Of a DNA stretch of 64,000 bases, positions 10,455 through 19,500 are shown in pieces. A program made the translations under genes and the position numbers. Numbering within the stretch: the stretch's first letter is position 1; each line of letters begins with the position of its first letter. This DNA comes from Leucobacter insecticola. Its GTDB lineage: Bacteria > Actinomycetota > Actinomycetes > Actinomycetales > Microbacteriaceae. The notes under the pieces were generated by a model. It was not told the DNA's origin, did no database searches, and was given only the letters and a program-made list of their open reading frames with translations. The DNA is taken from positions 186,001-250,000 of the forward strand of contig NZ_CP049934.1 of assembly GCF_011382965.1 (NCBI RefSeq). The letters run 5' to 3'.

Positions 10455-12086
10455 TCAAAGACCCCCGTCTTGCCGCCCAAGCCCTGGCGGCTGCGGTCTT
10501 CCTTCAAACGTCTGCTGCATATACGGGGCCGGTACCGGCTGTTGCGCCGCCCGCTGCCTGCGCGACCGCGACACCGCAAGCGGCACGATCACGGCGACCG
10601 CGATCACTCCGAGCAGCAGCGCGCCCCCGCCGATCGCAAGCCACAACAACAGACCACCATCCGCGTCTTCGTCCGCCCCAGACGTCGGAGAATCGGGCTC
10701 GGCCCGGCTCGCCCAATACTCTTCGATGTCGTACGGTGTGGGGAAGCCAGCCCACTCGCAAGCCCACTCGGGTTTTTCGCCGGCTTTCAGAAGCTTCATT
10801 GCCTCGGCCTCCGTCAGAGCTACCCCTCCCTGCGCTTCTAACCAGGTGCCTTTTCTACCACTCGCGAAAGTACACCGCGGATCATCCAGGCTCGACACAA
10901 ACACCGGGTTCTCATCGGGATACTGCAACGGGTCGCTCACCAACAACCCCGAGGGGTTCAGATAGCCATACCCAAAGTTGTCGCTGATCCAGTCGAGATC
11001 GTGCGCTTCACCCGTGCCGGTGGTGCGCAGCATCGCCTGCAACACCTGGTTCGCCGTCGCCTCAGGGAACTTCTGTAAGCCAAGCGCAATCGTTCCAGCC
11101 ACCAGCGGGGTCGCATAGGAGGTGCCGTGCACCAGCCTCGGCCCCCACCCTGATGCACCGACCACGCCGAGCAGATTTACAGACGGCGCAGCAACCGCCA
11201 GATTCGTTCCGCCCGGCGCCTGGAAGTGGGTCTTCGGGTCGGTAAGCGGTTCACCGTCTTTTTCGACCCCGCCCACCGTGACAAACCCGTTGAGCTTGTC
11301 GTTGAAAAAGATACCCTCCAAAATCTGATCGGGATTCAGCGTCGCCTTTACGATCGGTACCCCCGCTTTCATAGCCTCGCTCAGCACTTGGATCCAACTG
11401 TCGGGCAATCCAGATTCCACCGAGATCGAGACTACGTCCGCACCGTCGCGAATCGCTGCCCGCACGCCGAGCGCCACTGCGTCGCCATTCTGGAAGTCGC
11501 CCTCGGGTGAAATCTCGCCTACTCTACCCTCCCCGTCTAGGAAGAACCTACGCTCCGCACCAACAAGGTCATCGACGAGATTGGGCTCACCCGGCTTCAC
11601 AGTTGGATCGTGTTTCACGCAGGCTTCCGAACTCTGCAACTCCCCAACCCCGTAAAACATGATCTCGGCCTCGGGCGCGATCCCGTGTGCTCCAACACCA
11701 CCGTCAGCCGCAACCCCGTTACCCACCAGTATCGCCGCGATGTTCGTGCCGTGCCCAGCAAGCTCCGGATCATCAGACACAGGATCCACCGGCTTGCCCG
11801 TCTCGCGATCAATACACGTCGAACCCATCACCCGAATGTTCGCGCCGGCAAGCTCGGGCGCATCGGGGTAAATCGCTTCATCAACGATCGCGATCTTTAC
11901 CCCGGCACCCGTCGCCCCAGCCGCCTGCAAGTCGTCAAACTTATACCAGTCATTTACATACCACTGCCCGGCCGCTCGCGCATCGGACGGCAACGAGTCA
12001 TCGGCCACCGCAACGCCACCACCCGAGAAACACAGCACCGCCGCGAGCACCGAAACGGCGACACCCCGCATCCCACGCGTGATCAT
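10455..12086 (-). CDS. S8 (subtilisin/mycosin-like) serine protease, secreted and membrane-anchored
   Basis: A 543-residue subtilase. A signal peptide (about 1-28) supports ATG 12086; the frame stays open a further 31 codons upstream but that part is not a signal sequence. The triad is D69 (in IVDEA, where most subtilases have DTG or DSG), H112 (GHGTN) and S323 (HGTSYATP), with N251 in KATLN as the oxyanion residue. A single membrane span lies at about 473-497, followed by a basic Q/P-rich tail, the layout of mycosins that serve type VII secretion. The first gene of the minus-strand block that continues with the kinase, Ig-like protein, MoxR, DUF58 and transglutaminase. No WXG100 or EccC gene is in the window, so the link to type VII secretion is inference. 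Confidence 0.88.
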   Translation of the reverse strand: MITRGMRGVAVSVLAAVLCFSGGGVAVADDSLPSDARAAGQWYVNDWYKFDDLQAAGATGAGVKIAIVDEAIYPDAPELAGANIRVMGSTCIDRETGKPVDPVSDDPELAGHGTNIAAILVGNGVAADGGVGAHGIAPEAEIMFYGVGELQSSEACVKHDPTVKPGEPNLVDDLVGAERRFFLDGEGRVGEISPEGDFQNGDAVALGVRAAIRDGADVVSISVESGLPDSWIQVLSEAMKAGVPIVKATLNPDQILEGIFFNDKLNGFVTVGGVEKDGEPLTDPKTHFQAPGGTNLAVAAPSVNLLGVVGASGWGPRLVHGTSYATPLVAGTIALGLQKFPEATANQVLQAMLRTTGTGEAHDLDWISDNFGYGYLNPSGLLVSDPLQYPDENPVFVSSLDDPRCTFASGRKGTWLEAQGGVALTEAEAMKLLKAGEKPEWACEWAGFPTPYDIEEYWASRAEPDSPTSGADEDADGGLLLWLAIGGGALLLGVIAVAVIVPLAVSRSRRQRAAQQPVPAPYMQQTFEGRPQPPGLGRQDGGL

Positions 12087-12536
12087 TTCGAGGCGGCCGA
12101 TCCCGGAAAAACCGAGCCCTCTTCCAGGCCATCCGGCATGTGAACTCGTCGCGCGTCTCAGGGCTCCCTTATCAAGCAAAAGCGATATTTATAGTCTACT
12201 GAGGGCTCACTCACCGACCCCGGGAGAGAAGCACGCACTCCCATTTATGAGCTCAGCGTCACGCTTCAGACTTTCCCGTCCGTGGATCCCGCACGAAAGA
12301 CCAGCCTTCCACCTCGTGTGTGCGCGATATGTTCTTATGCCACCCGAAAAGAACAGTCTGCGCACACAGCGCCGACATACGGAGGATCCGGCACCGTTGC
12401 GCTGATTCGGACGAAGCAGAAACTCCACAAAGACCTCAAGGTCAGAATCCAGTGTGAACTGAACGGCGGATCACCGCCTCGCGCTCTTGGGAACCGAGCG
12501 CTAGCAAGGCACCTCGCATGCAAGGCCCTTCAGACG
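12087..12536. other. Non-coding gap between protease gene and rplA terminator
   Basis: I see no gene here. It must hold the promoter of the protease block; an AT-rich TATAAAT lies on the minus strand near 12187-12193 but I could not pair it with a clear -35. The most structured part is a two-step hairpin at 12317-12368: outer arms TGTGTGCGC / GCGCACACA and inner arms TGTTCTT / AAGAACA. The inner arm sequence is shared with the palindromes flanking the nuclease gene at 14.1 kb. Confidence 0.5.
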
Positions 12537-12576
12537 CGAATGGCCCCCGCCTCACACTGGAGACAGGGGCCATTCG
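12537..12576 (-). terminator. Terminator-like hairpin downstream of rplA
   Basis: Perfect 11-bp arms CGAATGGCCCC (12537-12547) and GGGGCCATTCG (12566-12576) with an 18-base loop lie 16 bases beyond the rplA stop. There is no clear T-tract on the minus strand, which is common for terminators in high-GC actinobacteria. Confidence 0.6.
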
Positions 12577-12591
12577 TGTTGCTGCTGCGGG

Positions 12592-13281
12592 TTACAGACC
12601 CGAAACGTCGAGCGGGATACCCGGGCCGAAGGTCGTCGAGACGGCGCCCTTCTGCACGTACTTGCCCTTTGCCGAAGACGGCTTCAGGCGGGTGATCTCC
12701 TCGAGCACCGAGTTCAGGTTGTCAGCGAGCTGCTCGGCCGAGAACGAAGCCTTGCCAACAATGAAGTGCACGTTGGAGTGCTTGTCGACGCGGAACTCAA
12801 TCTTGCCGCCCTTGATGTCGGTCACAGCCTTGGCCGGATCCGGGGTGACAGTGCCGGTCTTCGGGTTCGGCATGAGGCCACGGGGGCCAAGTACCTTACC
12901 CAGACGGCCAACCTTGCCCATGAGCTCGGGGGTCGAGACAGCCGAGTCGAAGTTGGTGTAGCCACCAGCAACCTTCTCGATCAGCTCGTCGCCACCGACC
13001 TCGTCAGCACCAGCAGCAATTGCTGCCTCAGCTGCAGCGCCGGTCGCGAACACGATGACGCGTGCGGTCTTGCCGGTGCCGTGGGGCAAGCTGACGGTGC
13101 CACGCACCATCTGGTCTGCCTTGCGGGGATCCACACCAAGCTTGACGGCGACCTCAACGGTCGAGTCAGTCTTCGTGGAACCGGTCTCCTTCGCCAGGGC
13201 GACAGCCTCAGCGGGAGTGTAAAACTTATCTTCGCCGATCTTTGCGGCGGCGGCGCGGTACGCCTTTGACTTCTGTGCCAT
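12592..13281 (-). CDS. rplA: 50S ribosomal protein L1
   Basis: L1 binds 23S rRNA at the L1 stalk and helps eject deacylated tRNA. The 229-residue product has the normal length and the L1 signature [20 protein letters not shown] region followed by GTVTPD and the [11 protein letters not shown] block. It lies 11 bases downstream of rplK on the same strand, the usual rplK-rplA pair, and in many bacteria it represses its own operon by binding a leader that mimics its rRNA site. Ends before a hairpin terminator. Confidence 0.98.
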   Translation of the reverse strand: MAQKSKAYRAAAAKIGEDKFYTPAEAVALAKETGSTKTDSTVEVAVKLGVDPRKADQMVRGTVSLPHGTGKTARVIVFATGAAAEAAIAAGADEVGGDELIEKVAGGYTNFDSAVSTPELMGKVGRLGKVLGPRGLMPNPKTGTVTPDPAKAVTDIKGGKIEFRVDKHSNVHFIVGKASFSAEQLADNLNSVLEEITRLKPSSAKGKYVQKGAVSTTFGPGIPLDVSGL

Positions 13282-13292
13282 GTCCGTTGCCC

Positions 13293-13721
13293 TTACTCGA
13301 CCGTGATGCCCATGGAGCGAGCGGTGCCCGCGATGATCTTCGACGCTGCGTCGATGTCGTTCGCATTGAGATCTGCCTGCTTCTGCTCGGCGATCTGGCG
13401 AACCTGCTCGGCGGTAACCTTCGCCACCTTCACGGTGTGCGGGGTGCCAGAGCCCTTCTGCACGCCAGCTGCCTTCTTCAGGAGCTCGGCGGCGGGCGGC
13501 GTCTTGAGGATGAAGTCGAACGAGCGATCCTCGTAGACGGTGATCTCGACGGGCACGATGTTGCCGCGCTGGGATTCTGTCGCAGCGTTGTACGCCTTGC
13601 AGAACTCCATGATGTTGACGCCGTGCTGACCCAGCGCAGGACCCACGGGGGGTGCGGGGTTGGCAGCGCCGGCTGCGATCTGAAGCTTGATCAGACCGGT
13701 AACCTTCTTGGCTTTAGCCAT
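13293..13721 (-). CDS. rplK: 50S ribosomal protein L11
   Basis: L11 sits at the GTPase-associated centre of the ribosome. The product ([20 protein letters not shown]..., 142 residues) shows the Pro-rich N-terminal motif [24 protein letters not shown] and the rRNA-binding C-terminal domain. I chose ATG 13721 because an AGGAAA ribosome binding site precedes it at the right distance; the frame is open for a further ~47 codons upstream but those codons show no L11 similarity. Normally nusG lies directly upstream; here a nuclease gene on the other strand separates them. Confidence 0.97.
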   Translation of the reverse strand: MAKAKKVTGLIKLQIAAGAANPAPPVGPALGQHGVNIMEFCKAYNAATESQRGNIVPVEITVYEDRSFDFILKTPPAAELLKKAAGVQKGSGTPHTVKVAKVTAEQVRQIAEQKQADLNANDIDAASKIIAGTARSMGITVE

Positions 13722-13920
13722 GATTGTTTCCTTTCGATTCGAAGCCGCACCCTGGAGTGCAGTTCTCCCACCTCTCCGGCCGATCCGGAGCGTGGTTGTG
13801 GTTCGCGTCTCCAAAGAAGCCGCAAACCACACAAGCATACCCGATCCTCCGTGATCCCGCACCCTGCCCCATGCCCCATGCCCACCACCAGCGCCCGCAC
13901 CACTGCCACTTCACCACCGA
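13722..13920. other. Upstream region of rplK
   Basis: About 200 bases without a gene between rplK and the left palindrome. Since nusG is now separated from rplK by an opposite-strand gene, this stretch should supply a separate promoter and leader for rplK-rplA. I could not identify convincing -35/-10 boxes. Confidence 0.4.
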
Positions 13921-13981
13921 CACCGATTCAAGCAAGAACACCTCTCCCGGCCCCAAACAGGTGTTCTCAGTCGAATCGGTG
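13921..13981. repeat. Palindromic element, left copy flanking the DUF559 gene
   Basis: The outer arms CACCGATTC (13921-13929) and GAATCGGTG (13973-13981) and inner arms AGAACACCT (13935-13943) and AGGTGTTCT (13959-13967) form a long hairpin. The same sequence, in inverted orientation and with a similar CCCGGCCC-type loop, occurs at 14984-15044 on the other side of the nuclease gene. Confidence 0.85.
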
Positions 13982-14099
13982 CTTCTGGCACGAAATGGTT
14001 CTCCGCTCACAAGGCCCCAGATCCCGATCCAAGCCACAGGTTATCCACATCTTCTCGCATCGCCCTCAACTCCTTCGACATCCGGGGCAGAATCTTGGC

Positions 14100-14921
14100 A
14101 TGAGCGTCGAAGCAACGGTTCGGGATCTCGGAGGCGTCACGCTCTCGGCAAACATCACCGCGCTCGGCTTCTCGTACTACGAAATCAAGAAGGCAGTGGA
14201 TTCCGGGGGCGTCTCGCGGCCGCGCAAGAGATGGCTTGCCGTGGCAGACGCCGATCCCGCGCTCGTGCTCGCGGCCCAGCAAGGTGTCGTTCTAAGCTGC
14301 GTCTCTCAGGCCCAAAGACTCAAGCTATGGGTCTTGAACATGGACGGTCTCCACGTCGCGGCGCGGTCCAGGGGTCGCAGGCTCCGAGTAAGCGGCACCA
14401 TCCACTGGCAGCGCCCTCTAGTGGTTCGTGCACCAGATTCCCTGGAGGATCCGATTGAGAACGTACTCGACTGCGTGGCGCGCTGCCAGCCCCACGACGC
14501 AGCCCTCACCATCTGGGAATCCGCGCTCCAAAGGAACCTGACAGACTACCTATCCTTATCGGCGCTACCGCTCGGTCCGCAGGCAAGGCATCTTCTCGAA
14601 GAAGCGAGCCCCTTCAGCGATTCCGGGATCGAGACCCTCTTTCGCACAAGGCTCACTTGGCTGGACACACCCATTCGTGCACAAACTTGGCTGCTGGGCC
14701 ACCGGGTAGATTTCCTCATCGGCGACCGACTCGTCATTCAGATTGATGGAAAACAGCATTCGGGCGCACAAGCAACGGCAGACATGACCCACGACGCCGA
14801 GCTTAGACAACGCGGCTTTCACGTGATCCGCGTTAACTATGCCCTCATTGTTTACCACTGGCCGAGGGTGCAGGACCTGATTCTCGGTGCGGTCTCGCGC
14901 GGGCTTCATCAGATGCGTTGA
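14100..14921 (+). CDS. DUF559 domain-containing protein (PD-(D/E)XK-like nuclease with N-terminal AbiEi-like domain)
   Basis: A 273-residue protein with two parts. Residues 1-60 look like the winged-helix domain often called AbiEi antitoxin N-terminal (LGFSYYEIKKAVDSGGVSRPRKRWLA). Residues ~175-270 are a DUF559 domain, a fold related to Vsr and restriction endonucleases: SGIETLFR (E178), VDFLIGDRLVIQIDGKQH (D204, D216, K218) and a GFHVIRVNY strand. I took ATG 14100, since upstream codons in the same frame overlap rplK antisense. It runs against the ribosomal genes and separates nusG from rplK; each side carries a copy of the same palindrome. Such genes are common and scattered in actinobacteria and their function is not established; a nuclease activity is inferred from the fold. 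Confidence 0.8.
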   Translation: MSVEATVRDLGGVTLSANITALGFSYYEIKKAVDSGGVSRPRKRWLAVADADPALVLAAQQGVVLSCVSQAQRLKLWVLNMDGLHVAARSRGRRLRVSGTIHWQRPLVVRAPDSLEDPIENVLDCVARCQPHDAALTIWESALQRNLTDYLSLSALPLGPQARHLLEEASPFSDSGIETLFRTRLTWLDTPIRAQTWLLGHRVDFLIGDRLVIQIDGKQHSGAQATADMTHDAELRQRGFHVIRVNYALIVYHWPRVQDLILGAVSRGLHQMR

Positions 14922-14983
14922 TCCTCGCCGTCGCGCCCGGTGCCTTCAGCCGCATCCGGCGCGTCCGCCGTCTTCAGTAAGAA

Positions 14984-15044
14984 CACCGATTCGACTAAGA
15001 ACACCTGTTACGGGCCGAGGGAGGTGTTCTCAGTCGAATCGGTG
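14984..15044. repeat. Palindromic element, right copy flanking the DUF559 gene
   Basis: Arms of 23 bases at 14984-15006 and 15022-15044 (outer CACCGATTCGACT, inner AAGAACACCT) pair with a single A/G difference around a 15-base loop. The element is the reverse-oriented partner of the palindrome at 13921-13981. Confidence 0.88.
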
Positions 15045-15050
15045 CTCTGA

Positions 15051-15090
15051 GCAAACACAAGCCAAGCAAACACAAGCCAAGCAAACACAA
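15051..15090. repeat. 15-bp tandem repeat, 2.7 copies
   Basis: The unit GCAAACACAAGCCAA occurs at 15051-15065 and 15066-15080, and its first 10 bases again at 15081-15090. It lies between the right palindrome and the nusG terminator; on the minus strand it provides the T/G-rich tail after the terminator hairpin. Confidence 0.85.
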
Positions 15091-15092
15091 AA

Positions 15093-15112
15093 GGCCCCGC
15101 CGAAGCGGGGCC
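15093..15112 (-). terminator. Rho-independent terminator of nusG
   Basis: Stem GGCCCCGC / GCGGGGCC with a 4-base loop, 16 bases beyond the nusG stop on the minus strand, followed by TTTTGTGTTTG. It shows that nusG and rplK are no longer simply cotranscribed. Confidence 0.8.
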
Positions 15113-15127
15113 CTCTGCAGAAACGTG

Positions 15128-15934
15128 CTAGACCATCTTGGTGACCTGGTCGAAGCTGAGCTCGACGGGAGTCTCGCGCTCGAAGAGCGACACCAGCACC
15201 GTGAGCTTGCCGGCCGCGGGGTTGATCTCGCTGATCGTGCCGGGCAGGCCCTCGAAAGAGCCGGATTTGATGGTGATCGTCTCGCCAACCTCGAAATCGA
15301 TCTCGACGTTGCCAGCGGCTGCAGCAGTAGCAGCGGCCTTACCCTTCGCCAGGGCGACGGGCTCAAGCTCAACGGTGCTCTTCAGCATCTCGAAAGCCTC
15401 GTTGAGGCGAAGCGGTACAGGATTGTGGGCGTTACCCACGAAACCGGTCACACCGGGGGTGTGGCGAACAACAGACCAGGTGCTCTCGGTGAGGTTCATG
15501 CGAACGAGCACGTAGCCCGGGATCCGGACGCGCGTCACCATCTTGCGCTGACCGTTCTTGACCTCCATGACCTCTTCCATGGGGACCTGGATCTCGAAGA
15601 TGTCGTCGACTGCACCCATCGTCTCGCGACGGTTCCACAGGTTTGACTTCACCTTGCGCTCGTAGCCAGCATAGGTGTGGATCACAAACCACTTGCCTGG
15701 GCGACGACGCAGATCCTTCTTGAATGCCTTGTAAGGATCCTCGGCGGATTCTTCACCCGAGGAAGCTTCCCCTTCGGTCTCCTCATCGACAATGCCGTCA
15801 ACCGCAGCTTCATCGAGGTTTTCGATCTCAAGAGCGTCTTCAACAGCGGCATCAGTGGAGGGGTCACCCGACTGCACCAGCGCGTCGAGTGCCGCGTCGA
15901 GATCGGCCTCGGGGTTCTTGTTCTCGCTCGTCAT
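15128..15934 (-). CDS. nusG: Transcription termination/antitermination factor NusG
   Basis: NusG binds RNA polymerase and couples it to Rho or the ribosome. The 268-residue product has an acidic N-terminal extension of about 65 residues (typical of actinobacteria), the NGN domain ([19 protein letters not shown] ... [10 protein letters not shown] ... [13 protein letters not shown], ~80-185) and a C-terminal KOW domain ([46 protein letters not shown]). It follows secE with a 48-base gap and ends before its own terminator. Confidence 0.97.
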   Translation of the reverse strand: MTSENKNPEADLDAALDALVQSGDPSTDAAVEDALEIENLDEAAVDGIVDEETEGEASSGEESAEDPYKAFKKDLRRRPGKWFVIHTYAGYERKVKSNLWNRRETMGAVDDIFEIQVPMEEVMEVKNGQRKMVTRVRIPGYVLVRMNLTESTWSVVRHTPGVTGFVGNAHNPVPLRLNEAFEMLKSTVELEPVALAKGKAAATAAAAGNVEIDFEVGETITIKSGSFEGLPGTISEINPAAGKLTVLVSLFERETPVELSFDQVTKMV

Positions 15935-15982
15935 CTGCTGTCTATGCCTTCTGTAGGTGTAAGAATTCGGTCACTCGGCAAA

Positions 15983-16258
15983 CTATCCGAGCGGTGTTCC
16001 AAAGACGAGTAGGGCGAACCAACCAAAGGCCAAGTCCAGCACATAGACCAGCGCCATCATAATCACCACGAAGGCGATCACCACGAGGGTGTAGTTGATG
16101 AGTTCTTTCCGGGTCGGCGTAACGACCTTCTTGAGTTCCGCAATGACTTGCTGGACGAAAAGAATGATCCGACCAAACCAGCTCCGCTTAGCGGCGCGGT
16201 CCGCCTTGGCGCGCTCGACGATCCCGCCGCCGCTCTCCTCGACTTCACTGGTGCTCAT
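15983..16258 (-). CDS. secE: Preprotein translocase subunit SecE
   Basis: A 91-residue SecE, the small clamp subunit of the SecYEG channel. It has a charged N-terminus, the conserved amphipathic part (RIILFVQQVIAELKKVVTPTRKELINYTLVVIAFVV) and one membrane span at about 55-83. Position between tRNA-Trp and nusG is the standard actinobacterial order. Confidence 0.96.
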   Translation of the reverse strand: MSTSEVEESGGGIVERAKADRAAKRSWFGRIILFVQQVIAELKKVVTPTRKELINYTLVVIAFVVIMMALVYVLDLAFGWFALLVFGTPLG

Positions 16259-16310
16259 TAGTCTGTCCTTTCACATTGTCCTGTTCGACGCCAGGAGCGC
16301 CGAACAGGAG

Positions 16311-16386
16311 TGGCAGGGCGGACAGGACTCGAACCTGCAACCTGCGGTTTTGGAGACCGCTGCTCTACCAATTGAGCCACCGCCCT
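16311..16386 (-). tRNA. tRNA-Trp (anticodon CCA)
   Basis: On the minus strand the sequence folds as a cloverleaf: acceptor AGGGCGG paired with CCGCCCT, anticodon loop CTCCAAA flanked by GCGGT/ACCGC, T-loop GGTTCGAGTC. The anticodon is CCA. Discriminator G and an encoded CCA tail occupy 16311-16314. It is placed just upstream of secE, as usual for actinobacteria. Confidence 0.97.
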
Positions 16387-16496
16387 TCGGGGTCTGACTC
16401 CTGAACCCCCAACACCCTTCGGGCATAGAAAATTCTGGCAGAAGTCAACTACCGCTGATTACTCTACGCGATCCTGGTGCGATTGTCGAACTGAAA

Positions 16497-16539
16497 GGAG
16501 TCTCGCATCGTGCTGATTTACAACACGCTGCGAGACTCC
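16497..16539 (-). terminator. Terminator of the surface-protein gene
   Basis: Perfect 11-bp arms GGAGTCTCGCA (16497-16507) and TGCGAGACTCC (16529-16539) with extra CGTG/CACG pairing inside, 20 bases past the stop codon, followed on the minus strand by TTTCAG. Confidence 0.75.
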
Positions 16540-16558
16540 CCTCAACTAGCTCGACCGC

Positions 16559-19500
16559 TTAGACCTGCTGCATCGCCTCAGCGTTCCGACGACGCCTCAC
16601 AGCCATCACCGCCCCGCCCAGCAGCAACAGCGCACCGGCCGTGCCCAACGTCACCAGGATCGATCCACCGGTCAAAGACAGCGCTGTCGGAGCGAGCACC
16701 CGGAACGACTCCGAAAGCTTGCCGCTGAACTGGCTCTCAATGATCACTGAGTGTTCACCGATCTCGATACCCGCGGGCACTGTGAACTCGAACACAACCT
16801 CGCCGAGCTCATTCGCGGTCTGCGTACCCAACGGATACGGTTCAGAACGCAACTCACCAACGACGACCTCGCCCGGCTGGTAGCCAAACCCGCGAGCGAT
16901 CTGGGTTTCGCCAGGCCGCAGCGCGTCATGATCCATGATCAACGAGGTCAGACCAACGCGGACCGTCACCTTCTCCGAGCCGTTGCCCGAGGGCGTTGTC
17001 ACCTCAATCGTGATCTCGCTTCCTTCTTCCTGTTCAGGATCGAGCACCACGGTGAAGCGGCAGTCGTCTCCGACAACGGCCGAGCCGATCACGTTCCCGT
17101 CCTTGTCGCGAACGGTTACGGTGGATCCCGCTTCCGCACAGCCGGTCACCTTATCGCCCTCGCTGGGATCAACCACTGGGGGTTCAGGGGTCCGCAGGTC
17201 AACGGTCACCGACGCCAAGCCCGACTTGAAGCCGTGCTCATCTGTGGCGAAGGCATTGACCACTTCACCATGTGCCAGCTGGCGCGCCGGCAGGATCGAG
17301 AACTCTCCGGTCGTAGCATCAGCAGTACCACTGCGGATCACGACGCCATTGGCGTCCGTGATCGTGACGCGCTGTCCAGGAGTTGCGGTGCCCGTCACCG
17401 GATTGCCATTCGTGGGGTTCAACACCGGAGTTGCCGGGGTTGCCACGAAGGTAGCGGTATCAGTCGCTCCTGAACCCAGTCCGTCGACGGTGAAGTTGAG
17501 TTCAGCTTCACCAGCAGCCGTAGAGGTGAAGGTCGCCCGGTAGCTGCCGTCAGGCATCTGGGTCACACCAGAGTGCGTGCCCACCGTCGAGATGACCTCA
17601 ACCACATCGCCAGCGTTCAGGACGAGGTTGCCCTGGGCATCAAAGAGCCAGACCGTAACGACCGCTCCCTGTACTCCGTTAGCCTCCACGATCTTGGGGG
17701 ACACGGAGATCGCGTTCTTGTCAGCCGCGGGCAGACCAGCTTCGAAGCTGAGTACGCGAGTGGCGCCGATCTGATCCGCACCCAGCTGGGCAACAAGATC
17801 ATAATCATCAGCCACCAGCGACGTGAACGTCACCGCAACCTTTCCATCCGCGCCCGTCACCAACGACTCACTGCCCTGGGACAGGCCCGCAGGAACCACG
17901 AACCCAATCGTCGCACCCTCAACCGGGTTGCTATTCGCATCCAGCACCGTCACCGTCGCAGTGTATGCAGAGACACCATCAGCAGTAACCGGACCACCAG
18001 GAGTGACCGTCCACGACGAAGTCGTCGCAGAAGCCGCACCCGACACGAACGTCACCGTCGCAGGGCTCCCCTTCAACGCCGTACCCGCAACCGAGCCCGT
18101 CACATCGTACGAGCCAGCAGTCACGCTACTGATCGTCACCGAAGCAACACCATCAACACCAGTCACCGCATTGTCAGCACTCAACGTGGCGCCAGCCTCG
18201 GCCGTGAAATCAACCGTCACGCCCGACACCGGGTTGTTGTTCGCATCCAGTACCGTCGCCGTCGCAGCATGCGTTGCAACACCATCAGCCCCAACCTCAC
18301 CAGAAGTGGCCTCGAAACTCGACGTACCATCCACACCAACAGACGGCGCACCAGCCTTGAACACCGCAGACACCGGGCTACCGTTGAGAGCAACACCAGC
18401 AACCGAAGCGGTCACATCGTACGAGCCAGCAGTCAAGCTGGTCACCGTCACCGTTGCAACACCGTTCGCGCCGGTCACCGCGGATGCTCCACTCAACGTG
18501 GCACCCGTCTCAGCCGTGAAATCAACCGTCACGCCCGACACCGGGTTATTGTTCGCATCCAACACCGTCGCCGTCACCGTGTGCGCGTCAGAACCATCAG
18601 CGATCTTCTCCTCGCTCGTGATCGACACCGTTGAGGTGCCATCCTCACCCACCGAAACATCGCCCGATGTGAACGTGATCTGCTTGTCCGTGCCGATCTG
18701 ATCCGCGCCAATCTTCGCCGAGACCGTGTACGTCCCTGCGGTCATCGACTTCGCCGTCACAGAAGCGACACCATCCGCGCCCGATACGGCGGTCTGGCTC
18801 GACAGCACCACACCGGCAGGTGCGGTAAACGTCACCGTTTCGCCAGCACGCGGCAGATCGTCTGTATCTTTCACGGTCGCGGTCAATGTGTGTGCTGCAT
18901 CGCCATCCGCAACAACATCAGTGGTGGTCACTGAGAATGATGAAGCCTCAATATTCAGCGCGGCAAGTACATTCAACGTCAGCGAAGCAGAGTTGTTCGA
19001 CACATCCGAGTCGATCACGCTTCCGGTCGGTGTCGCGTTGGACGACGACCCCAAGGAGTTGTTCTCAAAGTCAGTCGGAATGATCACATTGCTGGTCTTT
19101 GCGCCACCGCTCGTTGCCGAGGCAACTGTGCCCGTCACGGTCAACTTCACGCCCGCACCAGCCGGACCATACCAATCCTGTTTCAGGATCCTTCCCCCGG
19201 AAGCCCCTGCAGTGCTGCAGGTACCGCCGTTCACACTCTCACACGTCCAAGACACATTCTCGAGGCCGAGCTCCGAGAGATCCTGATAGACGCGGCTCTC
19301 GCCCGGAGTCGTCGTGCCGTTGATGCTGGACGGACCGTTGTTCGTAGCGTTTACCGTGAAGGAGACAGTATCACCGAGCGTCGCGGTGTCGGATTCAACG
19401 TCGTTCACCCTCAGCGCCGAAGCCTGAATCTCCGCGTCGGCAGCCGAGCTCGAGCGAATGCTTCCGATCTGCGTGATCATGTTGAGCCCACCAGTTGTGG

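Noticed and set aside
13242-14099. Long upstream extension of the DUF559 reading frame
   Set aside because: It runs antisense through rplK and contains no domain; the ATG at 14100 begins the recognisable domain.
18040-18640. Repeat units taken as a mobile element
   Set aside because: They are in-frame Ig-domain duplications inside one gene, not an element with ends of its own.
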